Origin: JBGPIT01 sp041485125
GTDB taxonomy: Bacteria; Desulfobacterota; Binatia; UTPRO1
Length of the DNA stretch: 5,465 nt
Assembly: GCA_041485125.1 (NCBI GenBank)
Contig: JBGPIT010000350.1
Location: 1-5,465, forward strand
Reading direction: 5' to 3'
Shown here: positions 1-5,465 of the stretch, piece after piece
How the letters are laid out: every line of letters begins with the position of its first letter
How positions within the stretch are numbered: the stretch's first letter is position 1
The notes under the pieces: generated by a model
Database searches by the model: none
Told to the model about the DNA's origin: nothing
The model's input: only the letters and a program-made list of their open reading frames with translations
Program-made: the position numbers and the translations under genes

Positions 1-63
1 ATGTTCTTCGCCGCTCCGAGCCATTCGCCGCGCGGCACCACGGTGGAAGTCGAGCGTGCATAG
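1..63 (+). CDS. C-terminal tail of an upstream gene (5' truncated)
   Basis: Frame 1 is open from the first base to a TAG stop at 61-63 and encodes 20 residues ending TTVEVERA. About 16 of its 20 sense codons end in G or C, matching the coding style of the rest of the window, so this is more likely the end of a longer gene cut by the window edge than a free-standing 20-residue peptide. The ATG at position 1 is then probably an internal methionine. The stop lies 42 bases before the kinase gene start on the same strand, consistent with one operon. The tail is too short to assign to a family. Frame 2 is also open here until about 109, so the frame choice is not certain. Confidence 0.4.
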   Translation: MFFAAPSHSPRGTTVEVERA

Positions 64-105
64 ATCGCGCGGTCCGCGGCAGCGCCGGCGGCGGAGCGCG
101 GCGCG

Positions 106-1158
106 ATGACGACGATGCTCGCGGCCGCGCGCGACGTGCCGCCGCCGCGCGGCGCGACCTTGGAAGACCGCCTCGCCGCCTTTCTGGCGGCGAGGATGGG
201 TACCGCCGTGCGTGTGTTCGACCTGGCGCGGTGCTCGGGCGGCGGATCGCGCGAGACGTGGATGTTCACGGCCGAGTGGCATGAGGAAGGGGAGGCGCGG
301 CAGCGTCCGTTGGTGTTGCGTCGCGACCCGCCCGCGAGCCTGCTCGACAGCGACCGCGAGCGCGAGTTTCGCGTCCTCGAGCGCCTCCAGGGGAGCGGTA
401 TCCCGGTCCCGGACGTCGCGTGGTTCGAGCGCACGCCGGTGTGGCTCGACCGCCCGTTCATGATCATGGGACGCGCGCCGGGCATGCCGACGCCGCCGAC
501 CTTTCCGAGCGGCGCCGACCCGGCGCAGCGCGCGCGGGCGGCCGACGACTTCGTGCGCATCCTCGCCGCGATCCACCGGCTCGACTGGCGCCGCACGGGG
601 CTCGAGTTCCTCCCCGGCCTCGACGAGACCGCGCCGCCCGCGCTGGTGCAGCTCGAGGAGTGGCGCCGGCTCTACGTCGCCGAGCGCCTGGCGCACGAGC
701 CGCTGCTCGATCTCGCGTTCCGGCGGCTCGAGGAGAGCCTCCCCGAGAGCGACCGCGTGACGCTCGTCCACGGTGACTTCCGAACCGGCAACTACCTGAT
801 CGACGAGCACGGCCACATTACCGCGATGCTCGACTGGGAGATGGCGCACCTCGGCGATCCGATGGAAGACCTCGGCTGGGCGTGCATGGACTTCTGGAGC
901 GGCGGCGGCCGCGCCTGCGGACTGCTCGACCGCGAGGATTTCTTCGCGCGCTACACGGCGGCGAGCGGTATCGCCGTCGATCGCCGGCGCGTCGCGTTCT
1001 ACGAGCTCCTCGGTGACGTGAAGATGACGATCATCTCGATGACCGGGTTGCGTTCGCTCGTTGACGCGCGGGCGTCGGATGTGGTGCTCGCCTACGTCGG
1101 ATTTCTGATCCCGCGTTTGCTGCGGTCGATCGCCCGCCGCCTCGGGGTGGTCGCGTGA
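106..1158 (+). CDS. APH-fold phosphotransferase, ACAD10/LvaA-like kinase
   Basis: A 350-residue cytoplasmic kinase of the aminoglycoside phosphotransferase/choline kinase fold, of the type found beside acyl-CoA genes rather than in drug resistance. Seen in the sequence: a glycine-rich nucleotide loop (SGGGSRETW, residues 44-52); the strand LVLRRDPP (69-76), where many kinases have the ATP-binding lysine; EREFRVLERL (85-94) with the helix-C-type glutamate; the Brenner-type catalytic loop HGDFRTGNY (222-230) with D224 as presumptive base and N229 as metal ligand; and MLDWE (241-245) with D243 as the second metal ligand, followed by HLGDPMEDLGW (248-258). Length is normal for the family. The start is supported by GGAG at 93-96, nine bases upstream. 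Known family members: the fused kinase domains of ACAD10/ACAD11 and bacterial LvaA phosphorylate 4-hydroxyacyl-CoA. That substrate is inferred here, supported by the small partner gene just downstream. There is no signal peptide or membrane segment. Confidence 0.9.
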   Translation: MTTMLAAARDVPPPRGATLEDRLAAFLAARMGTAVRVFDLARCSGGGSRETWMFTAEWHEEGEARQRPLVLRRDPPASLLDSDREREFRVLERLQGSGIPVPDVAWFERTPVWLDRPFMIMGRAPGMPTPPTFPSGADPAQRARAADDFVRILAAIHRLDWRRTGLEFLPGLDETAPPALVQLEEWRRLYVAERLAHEPLLDLAFRRLEESLPESDRVTLVHGDFRTGNYLIDEHGHITAMLDWEMAHLGDPMEDLGWACMDFWSGGGRACGLLDREDFFARYTAASGIAVDRRRVAFYELLGDVKMTIISMTGLRSLVDARASDVVLAYVGFLIPRLLRSIARRLGVVA

Positions 1159-1159
1159 G

Positions 1160-1174
1160 GTCCGCCGCGCGGAC
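1160..1174 (+). repeat. short perfect hairpin between the kinase and small-protein genes
   Basis: GTCCGC (1160-1165), loop CGC, GCGGAC (1169-1174): a six-base-pair, all-paired inverted repeat that begins two bases after the kinase stop codon. It has no following T-run, so it is not a convincing intrinsic terminator. It could be an mRNA processing or stability element that sets different levels of the two proteins, or a chance pairing in very GC-rich DNA. Confidence 0.25.
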
Positions 1175-1187
1175 CGACTGAGGCGCC

Positions 1188-1607
1188 ATGTACCCGCACT
1201 TTCCGGAGGTGCTACGCGCCGTCCGTCAGAACCTGATCGAGCAGCTCGTGCCCGCGCTCGCCACCGAGTACGCGCGCGAGCAGGCTGGAGGGCTGCTCCT
1301 CCTGCTCGAGCATCTGCTGTCGCGCTGGGATCGGGCCCTCGACGCGCTCCGCGACGAGCACGAGGACCTGCGGGCGACGGTGGCGCAGCTCGCGGCGGCG
1401 ACGCCGGTCGCCGCGCTCGAGTGCGCCACGCCGACGAGCGGCGACGAGCTGATCGCGGCGATCCGCGCCTTGCGCGCCGAGCTCGCCGAGGTGATCGCGA
1501 GCGCCCCCGACGACTCGCGCGCGCTTCGGCTGGTGGAGGCGTTCTGCGCCCGTCAGTTGGCGCGCGACGAGGCGGCGGTGGCCGTCGGCGCGCTCACTTG
1601 GGAGTGA
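1188..1607 (+). CDS. Small helical protein, possible LvaB/DUF6285-like partner of the kinase
   Basis: A 139-residue protein with no signal peptide or clear membrane span. The N-terminal part, with EVLRAVRQNLIEQLVPAL at 7-24, reads as an amphipathic helix ending in a VPAL turn. A leucine-rich helix follows (about 30-69, with GLLLLLEHLL at 35-44 and many charged residues after it), then an Ala/Pro/Thr linker (70-85) and two more helices (86-105 and 110-128). No catalytic motif is visible, so a structural or activating role is likelier than an enzyme. A GAGG at 1180-1183 lies four bases before the ATG, and the kinase stop is 29 bases upstream, so co-expression is likely. Small proteins beside this kinase type include LvaB, which is needed with LvaA for 4-hydroxyvaleryl-CoA phosphorylation. 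The helical pattern and position fit that role, but this rests on gene order and appearance, not on an alignment. Confidence 0.75.
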   Translation: MYPHFPEVLRAVRQNLIEQLVPALATEYAREQAGGLLLLLEHLLSRWDRALDALRDEHEDLRATVAQLAAATPVAALECATPTSGDELIAAIRALRAELAEVIASAPDDSRALRLVEAFCARQLARDEAAVAVGALTWE

Positions 1608-1638
1608 CCGCGACAGGCCGCGATTGCCCGCGCGCCGA

Positions 1639-2823
1639 TCAGCGATCGAGCAGCCCGAGCTCGCGCGCGATGATGAGCTGCTGGATCTCCGACGTTCCCT
1701 CCCAGATCGTGCCCACCTTGGCGTCGCGGAAGTAGCGCTCGACCGGCAGCTCGGTCATGTAGCCGTAGCCGCCGTGTACCTGAAGGACGTCGCCGGTGAT
1801 GCGCACCGCAGCCTCGGTGGCGAAGAGCTTCGCCATCGAGACCTCCTTGGTGGCGCGCACGCCGTCGTCGTAGAGGCGCGCCGCGCGCTGGATGAGCAGG
1901 CGCGCGGCGTCGATCTCGACGGCCATGCGGGCGATCTTGAACGCGATCGTCTGATGCCGCGCGATCGGCTTGCCGAAGGCGACGCGCTCCATGGCGTAGG
2001 TGCGCGCCGCCTCGAAGGCCGCCTGCGCGATGCCGAGCGAGAGCGCCGCGATGTACAGGCGATTGGCGTCGAGGACGTCCATCAGGCGCAGGAAGTTCAC
2101 GTCCTCGCCGCCGAGGCGGCTCGTGCGCGGAACGCGGCACTCCTCGAACGCGAGCTCGCCGGTCTCCGACGACCTGAGGCCGAGCTTGCCGAGCTTGCGC
2201 GCGACGTGGAACCCGGGCGTGCCGCGCTCCACCACGTAGAGATTGATGCCGAGCGCGCGCTCCAGGCCGCGGCGGTCGGCGCGATCGCTCGACACCGCCG
2301 CGACCAGCACCTGGTCGGCCGCGGGCCCGTTGCTGATGAACGTCTTGGCGCCGTTCAGCACGTAGGTGTCCCCCTCGTCGCGGGCGGTGGTCGCGAGGGC
2401 GAGGAGGTCGGAGCCGGCGCCGGGCTCGGTGAGCGCCATGGCGACGAGCACGTCTCCCGCCATCAGCGGCTCGAGCGACGCCGCTTGCTGGGCGGGTGTG
2501 CCGAGCTTCATCAGGAGCGACGGTCCGAGGACCGACGGCATGACCGCGATCGCGAAGCCGGCGCAGACCCGCGCCACCTCCGCGGCGACGATGCACTGCA
2601 TCCAGGTGTCGCCGCCGGCACCGCGCAGGCGCTCCGGCACGCCGATGCGGAAGAGGCCGAGCGCTGCCATCGCCGGCAGGACACGCTCGCGCGGAAATCG
2701 CTCCTCGGACTCCGCCGCGCCGACCAGCGGACGCAGCTCGCGCTCGCAGAAATCGCGCACAGTGGCGTGGAAGAGGCGATGCTCCTCGCTGTGCTCGAGG
2801 CCGGCGGTCGTGGAGAGCTCCAT
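1639..2823 (-). CDS. Acyl-CoA dehydrogenase (FAD-dependent, classical type)
   Basis: A cytoplasmic flavoenzyme that introduces the alpha-beta double bond into an acyl-CoA and passes electrons to electron-transfer flavoprotein. From the ATG at 2823 it has 394 residues, the usual family length. Motifs, numbered from that start: N-terminal helical domain with EEHRLFHATVRDF (13-25); FAD/substrate signature AMALTEPGAGSD (128-139); NGAKTFISNG (157-166); ERVAFGKPIARHQ (279-291); QVHGGYGY (348-355); and YFRDAKVGTIWEGTSEIQ (364-381), whose glutamate E375 is the expected catalytic base. The last residues are LLDR with TGA at 1641-1639. An in-frame ATG at 2856 (405 residues) is an alternative, but the 11 codons between have poor G/C third positions and neither start has a good Shine-Dalgarno. 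A further ATG at 2943 has AGGA eight bases upstream but would add 40 non-family residues. The gene is convergent with the small-protein gene (31-base gap) and divergent from the molybdoenzyme. Chain-length preference cannot be read. Confidence 0.93.
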   Translation of the reverse strand: MELSTTAGLEHSEEHRLFHATVRDFCERELRPLVGAAESEERFPRERVLPAMAALGLFRIGVPERLRGAGGDTWMQCIVAAEVARVCAGFAIAVMPSVLGPSLLMKLGTPAQQAASLEPLMAGDVLVAMALTEPGAGSDLLALATTARDEGDTYVLNGAKTFISNGPAADQVLVAAVSSDRADRRGLERALGINLYVVERGTPGFHVARKLGKLGLRSSETGELAFEECRVPRTSRLGGEDVNFLRLMDVLDANRLYIAALSLGIAQAAFEAARTYAMERVAFGKPIARHQTIAFKIARMAVEIDAARLLIQRAARLYDDGVRATKEVSMAKLFATEAAVRITGDVLQVHGGYGYMTELPVERYFRDAKVGTIWEGTSEIQQLIIARELGLLDR

Positions 2824-3034
2824 GCGCGTACGGGGGGCGAAATCCCCTGTTTCCATAGCACGGGAGAGCGCCAGCGTCCGCGCCGGCGTCTCGCGCAGGA
2901 TCGAGCGACGACCTCGATCACCGCCCGGCGTGACCTCGGTCATCCCGCCCGTCCTACCGGTCGGTAGAGTGATCGGCGGCGAGGAGCTCCGCGCGCGATG
3001 GCGGCTCGCCGTACGACCGGACGCGGGGGCGACC
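2824..3034. promoter_or_regulatory. Divergent intergenic region, acyl-CoA dehydrogenase / molybdoenzyme
   Basis: This 211-base region must hold the promoters for both outward-facing genes. Its part nearest the dehydrogenase (about 2838-2860) is locally richer in A and T than the surrounding genes. The central part carries a perfect palindrome (2954-2967), and the part nearest the molybdoenzyme carries a GAGGAG and a short ORF. I see no clear sigma-70 -35/-10 pair on either strand, so promoter positions are not assigned. Confidence 0.5.
2954..2967. promoter_or_regulatory. Palindromic operator candidate (TetR-type core)
   Basis: CTACCG (2954-2959), GT (2960-2961), CGGTAG (2962-2967) is a perfect inverted repeat with six-base arms and a two-base centre, containing the core ACCGGTCGGT. 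Cores of this kind are common among operators of TetR-family regulators that control acyl-CoA and lipid-degradation genes. It lies 67 bases upstream of the molybdoenzyme ATG and 130 bases upstream of the preferred dehydrogenase ATG, so one bound repressor could control both genes. The regulator gene itself is not in the window. The palindrome is seen directly; the TetR assignment is inferred. Confidence 0.45.
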
Positions 3035-3042
3035 ATGCGTGA
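2998..3042 (+). CDS. Possible 14-codon leader ORF overlapping the molybdoenzyme start
   Basis: An ATG at 2998 opens a 14-codon frame (MAARRTTGRGGDHA) ending at TGA 3040-3042, so it overlaps the molybdoenzyme start codon at 3035 by eight bases in another frame. GAGGAG at 2981-2986 sits 11 bases upstream, a stronger Shine-Dalgarno than the GGGGG in front of the molybdoenzyme. Terminating ribosomes could therefore reload at 3035 (translational coupling). The peptide shows no recognisable family and short ORFs of this size are common by chance, so this is tentative. Confidence 0.22.
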   Translation: MAARRTTGRGGDHA

Positions 3043-5465
3043 CACGGGCTCGACGAGCAGCTGGACGCGGCGCGATTTTCTGCGCGCGACGGGGAAGGCC
3101 GTTCTCGCGCTCGGCCTCGCGAACCTCGAGCTCGCCTGCGGCGGCTCCAAGGAGACGACCGGGAGCGCGGCGTCCGGTCCGGTGCCGGCGGGCACGGCGA
3201 CGCCGTTGCCGCCGCTGCCCGACTACCGCAGCTGGGAGGATCTCTACCGCGACAAATGGACCTGGGATCGAGTCGCGCGCGGCACCCACACGATGACGAA
3301 CTGCGTGTCGGGCTGCGCCTGGGATCTCTACGTGAAAGACGGCATGGTCTGGCGCGAGGAGCAGAAGGCTGCCTACGCCGCCTCGAACGCGAGCCTGCCC
3401 GATTTCAACCCACGCGGCTGCCAGAAGGGAGCCTGCGGGTCGACGCTGATGTACTCGCCGTCGCGCGTACGCTACCCGTTGCGGCGCGTCGGCGAGCGCG
3501 GCGAAGGCCGCTGGGAGCGCATCTCGTGGGACGAGGCGCTGGCGAGCGTCGCGACGGCGATCGTGGACGCGCTCGAGAAGGAAGGCCCGTCGTCGATCCT
3601 CTGCGAGATGGGACCCAACATCGGCGCCGGCCCCAACAGCGCGGCACCGATGCGCTTCTTTCGCTTGCTCGGGGCGCCGGCGACCGACCCGATGGCGCAG
3701 ATCGGCGACCTCTCGGTCGGCGCCACGATCACGCTCGGCAACGGCCATCCGTGCGGCTCCTCCGATGATTGGTGGCGCTCGTCGTATCTCGTCCTCTGGG
3801 CGTTCAATCCGTCGGCGACGCGCATTCCCGATGCGCACTTTCTCTGGGAGGCGCGCTACCGCGGCGCCGAGGTGGTGGCGATCTGCCCCGACCTCAGCAA
3901 CAGCACGATCCACGCCGACCTGTGGCTGAACCCGCGCCCCGGCACCGACGCCGCGCTCGCGCTCGCCGCGGCACAGGTGATCATCGAGGAGAAGCTCTAC
4001 AATACCGCCTTCGTCGGCGAGCAGACCGACCTGCCGCTCTTGGTGCGCGGCGACACGCATCGCTTCGTGCGCGAGTCGGATCTGCGGAAGGGGGGAGCGG
4101 AGAACGCATTCCTCGTGTGGGACGCCAAGCGCGGCGCGGCCGCGCCGGCTCCGGGCAGCGGCACGCTCGAGAGCCTCGAGGCCGAGGATCTCAGCCCCGA
4201 TCTGCGCTTCAGCGGCACGATGTCGATCGACGGCAAGGCGGTGCCGGTGCGGACGGTGTTCGCGCTGTTGCGCGAGCATCTCGACGAGAGCTACCGGCCC
4301 GAGCAGGCGGCCGAGATCACCGGCGTCGCCGCGGAGACGATCCGGCGTTTCGCGCGCGGCTTCGCGAAGGCGCCCGCGGCGCTCATCCTCTCGTCGTGGG
4401 GCCAGTGCAAGTTCCTTCACGCCGATCTGATCCAGCGCTCGCAGATTCTGCTGGCGTCGTTGACCGGCAACTTCGGACGTGCCGGCGGCGGCTGGCGCGC
4501 CGGCGGCTTCTTCGCGCCCGAGGGCTTCGCGCTGCTCGCCATCCAAGAGCGCCTCGGGCTCGTCGATCTCGCCGGCTTCGCCGCGAAGAACTATCTCGAC
4601 CCCGCCGAGACCGAGCGCTTCTTCTCGCGCTACTTCGTGCCCGGCAACTTGTGGCACCAGGTGCACGGCGACTTGATCGCGGTCGCCGGCGAGCCGCGCT
4701 ACGGCGACACGAGCAGCCCGCGGCCGGTCAAGGACTATCTCCGCGAGGCCCTGCAGAAGAAGTGGTTTCCGATGATCCCGGAGCCGGGCCGCGCGCCGCA
4801 GGTGATCGTCTCCATCTTCGGCAACGTCCTGCGCCACTCGCGCAACAACACTCGATTGCGCGACGTCCTGTGGCCGAAGGTAAAGCTGCACGTCGACGTG
4901 AACTTTCGGATGAACGAGACCGGTCGCTACGCCGACGTCATTCTTCCGGCCGCCTACTGGTACGAGAAGATCGATCTCAAATACCTCGTCTCGTTCATCC
5001 CGTACGTTCATCTCGGCGACCGCGCCAGCGCGCCGCTCGGCGAGGCGAAGCCCGAGTGGGAGATCTTCGGGCTACTCGCCGAGGCGGTGGAGCGCGAGGC
5101 GCGCCGGCGCGCGCTCAAGCCGTACCAGGACATCGCCGACGTCGAGCGCGACGCCGGCCGGCTCGGCGAGGCGTTCAGCGATCGCGGCCGCTTCGGGCCG
5201 GGCGACGAGGAGAAAGCCTTGCAGTTCGTCCTCGAGTACTCGTCGATCACGAAGAAAGTCACGCTCGACGACTTGCGTGACAAGGGCGCGGTCCGCTTTC
5301 GCTCGACGGGCGCTCCCGGCGGCGCGGCCGGATACTACAGCGACTACGCCGAGACCGAGCCGCTCGTGCCGCACCGGTGGTTCGTTGAGAAGAAGCAGCG
5401 TTGGCCCACGCTCACCGGCCGGCAGCAATTCTACGTCGACCATCCGTGGTTCCTCGAGTGCGGCG
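3035..5465 (+). CDS. Tat-exported type II DMSO-reductase-family molybdoenzyme, catalytic alpha subunit (3' truncated)
   Basis: Continuously open from ATG 3035 to the window end: 810 residues, with the C-terminus missing. Residues 1-35 form a Tat signal (TRRDFLRATG at 11-20, then a hydrophobic AVLALGLANL), so the enzyme acts in the periplasm. H85, C90, C94 and C129 match the His/Cys motif that binds the FS0 [4Fe-4S] cluster, and the 34-residue gap between C94 and C129 equals that of NarG as I recall it. GDLSVGATITLG (224-235) aligns with the NarG segment beginning DLPP, making D225 the likely molybdenum ligand. Other type II landmarks are DDWWRSSYLVLW (244-255) with TRIPDAHF (262-269), LTGNFGRAGGGW (476-487), ADVILPAAYWYEK (633-645) and TLTGRQQFYVDHPWF (792-806). 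WREEQ after the second cysteine and NPRGCQKGA look more like periplasmic EbdA/SerA-type enzymes than cytoplasmic NarG. Such subunits of about 900-980 residues work with an iron-sulfur beta subunit, a heme b gamma subunit and a chaperone, expected just past the window. The substrate is undetermined: C-H hydroxylation or an oxyanion/sulfur compound. An in-frame GTG at 2969 is a weaker alternative start. Confidence 0.93.
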   Translation, partial: MRDTGSTSSWTRRDFLRATGKAVLALGLANLELACGGSKETTGSAASGPVPAGTATPLPPLPDYRSWEDLYRDKWTWDRVARGTHTMTNCVSGCAWDLYVKDGMVWREEQKAAYAASNASLPDFNPRGCQKGACGSTLMYSPSRVRYPLRRVGERGEGRWERISWDEALASVATAIVDALEKEGPSSILCEMGPNIGAGPNSAAPMRFFRLLGAPATDPMAQIGDLSVGATITLGNGHPCGSSDDWWRSSYLVLWAFNPSATRIPDAHFLWEARYRGAEVVAICPDLSNSTIHADLWLNPRPGTDAALALAAAQVIIEEKLYNTAFVGEQTDLPLLVRGDTHRFVRESDLRKGGAENAFLVWDAKRGAAAPAPGSGTLESLEAEDLSPDLRFSGTMSIDGKAVPVRTVFALLREHLDESYRPEQAAEITGVAAETIRRFARGFAKAPAALILSSWGQCKFLHADLIQRSQILLASLTGNFGRAGGGWRAGGFFAPEGFALLAIQERLGLVDLAGFAAKNYLDPAETERFFSRYFVPGNLWHQVHGDLIAVAGEPRYGDTSSPRPVKDYLREALQKKWFPMIPEPGRAPQVIVSIFGNVLRHSRNNTRLRDVLWPKVKLHVDVNFRMNETGRYADVILPAAYWYEKIDLKYLVSFIPYVHLGDRASAPLGEAKPEWEIFGLLAEAVEREARRRALKPYQDIADVERDAGRLGEAFSDRGRFGPGDEEKALQFVLEYSSITKKVTLDDLRDKGAVRFRSTGAPGGAAGYYSDYAETEPLVPHRWFVEKKQRWPTLTGRQQFYVDHPWFLECG

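Noticed and set aside
106..1158. Aminoglycoside resistance kinase
   Set aside because: It shares the fold and catalytic loop, but the LRRDPP and LDWEMAHLGDP patterns and the acyl-CoA context fit the ACAD10/LvaA-like metabolic group.
1594..1607. Possible terminator hairpin TCACT-TGGG-AGTGA at the end of the small-protein gene
   Set aside because: The stem is only five base pairs, overlaps the stop codon and has no T-run. It is insufficient as a terminator for either convergent gene.
2834..2847. GGGG-CGAAAT-CCCC inverted repeat just upstream of the dehydrogenase start
   Set aside because: Four-base arms of one base type are common by chance in GC-rich DNA, and there is no second copy.
1624..2967. 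447-codon plus-strand open frame opposite the acyl-CoA dehydrogenase
   Set aside because: Low-complexity Arg/Glu/Leu/Ala-rich translation with no motifs, antisense to an unmistakable acyl-CoA dehydrogenase. It is a codon-bias shadow.
2824..3195. N-terminal extension of the dehydrogenase to an ATG at 3195 (518 residues)
   Set aside because: It would overlap the molybdoenzyme gene by about 160 bases and adds Arg/Pro/Ser-rich sequence absent from the family.
2954..5011. 685-codon open frame on the minus strand opposite the molybdoenzyme
   Set aside because: Its translation is Arg/Ala/Gly/His-rich with no family motif, and it lies antisense to a frame full of molybdoenzyme landmarks. Long antisense frames are expected at this GC content.
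3769..5280. 503-codon plus-strand open frame inside the molybdoenzyme region
   Set aside because: It is in another reading frame, with very Arg/Ala-rich content. The real frame runs from 3035 through the window end and contains the conserved blocks before, within and after this interval.

Overview
This is a very GC-rich bacterial window (roughly 70% G+C by eye, third codon positions overwhelmingly G or C) holding four substantial genes with no mobile element, tRNA, rRNA or CRISPR array. A twin-arginine signal peptide on the molybdoenzyme, a periplasmic enzyme class, and the fatty-acid/CoA-type genes suggest a metabolically versatile environmental bacterium. Uncultured lineages such as Binatota or Rokubacteria, or a deltaproteobacterial relative, would fit, but the window has no phylogenetic marker, so the lineage is a guess.

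Layout. Positions 1-63 look like the last codons of an upstream plus-strand gene. Next, on the plus strand, come an APH-fold small-molecule kinase of the ACAD10/LvaA-like group (106-1158) and, 29 bases later, a 139-residue helical protein (1188-1607), probably co-transcribed. A classical acyl-CoA dehydrogenase lies convergently on the minus strand (best start 2823, stop at 1639). A 211-base divergent intergenic region (2824-3034) separates it from a plus-strand molybdopterin oxidoreductase. That region carries a perfect 6-2-6 palindrome (2954-2967) and a possible short leader ORF (2998-3042).

The molybdoenzyme starts at 3035 and stays open to the window end (810 codons, C-terminus cut off). 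It has a Tat signal, a His/Cys iron-sulfur motif, and an aspartate (D225) aligning with the molybdenum ligand of type II DMSO-reductase-family enzymes (NarG, EbdA, SerA, DdhA, ClrA, PcrA, steroid C25 dehydrogenase). Overlapping long ORFs in the other frames are high-GC shadows.

How the genes may work together (inference). The kinase plus small protein resemble the LvaA-LvaB pair, which phosphorylates 4-hydroxyacyl-CoA in levulinate catabolism. Type II periplasmic molybdoenzymes of the EbdA/C25-dehydrogenase kind hydroxylate C-H bonds with water as oxygen donor. A locus joining such a hydroxylase to hydroxyacyl-CoA handling and an acyl-CoA dehydrogenase could degrade a hydrocarbon, terpenoid or steroid side chain without oxygenases. 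The substrate cannot be read from the sequence, and a respiratory oxyanion- or sulfur-compound-using role for the molybdoenzyme remains possible.
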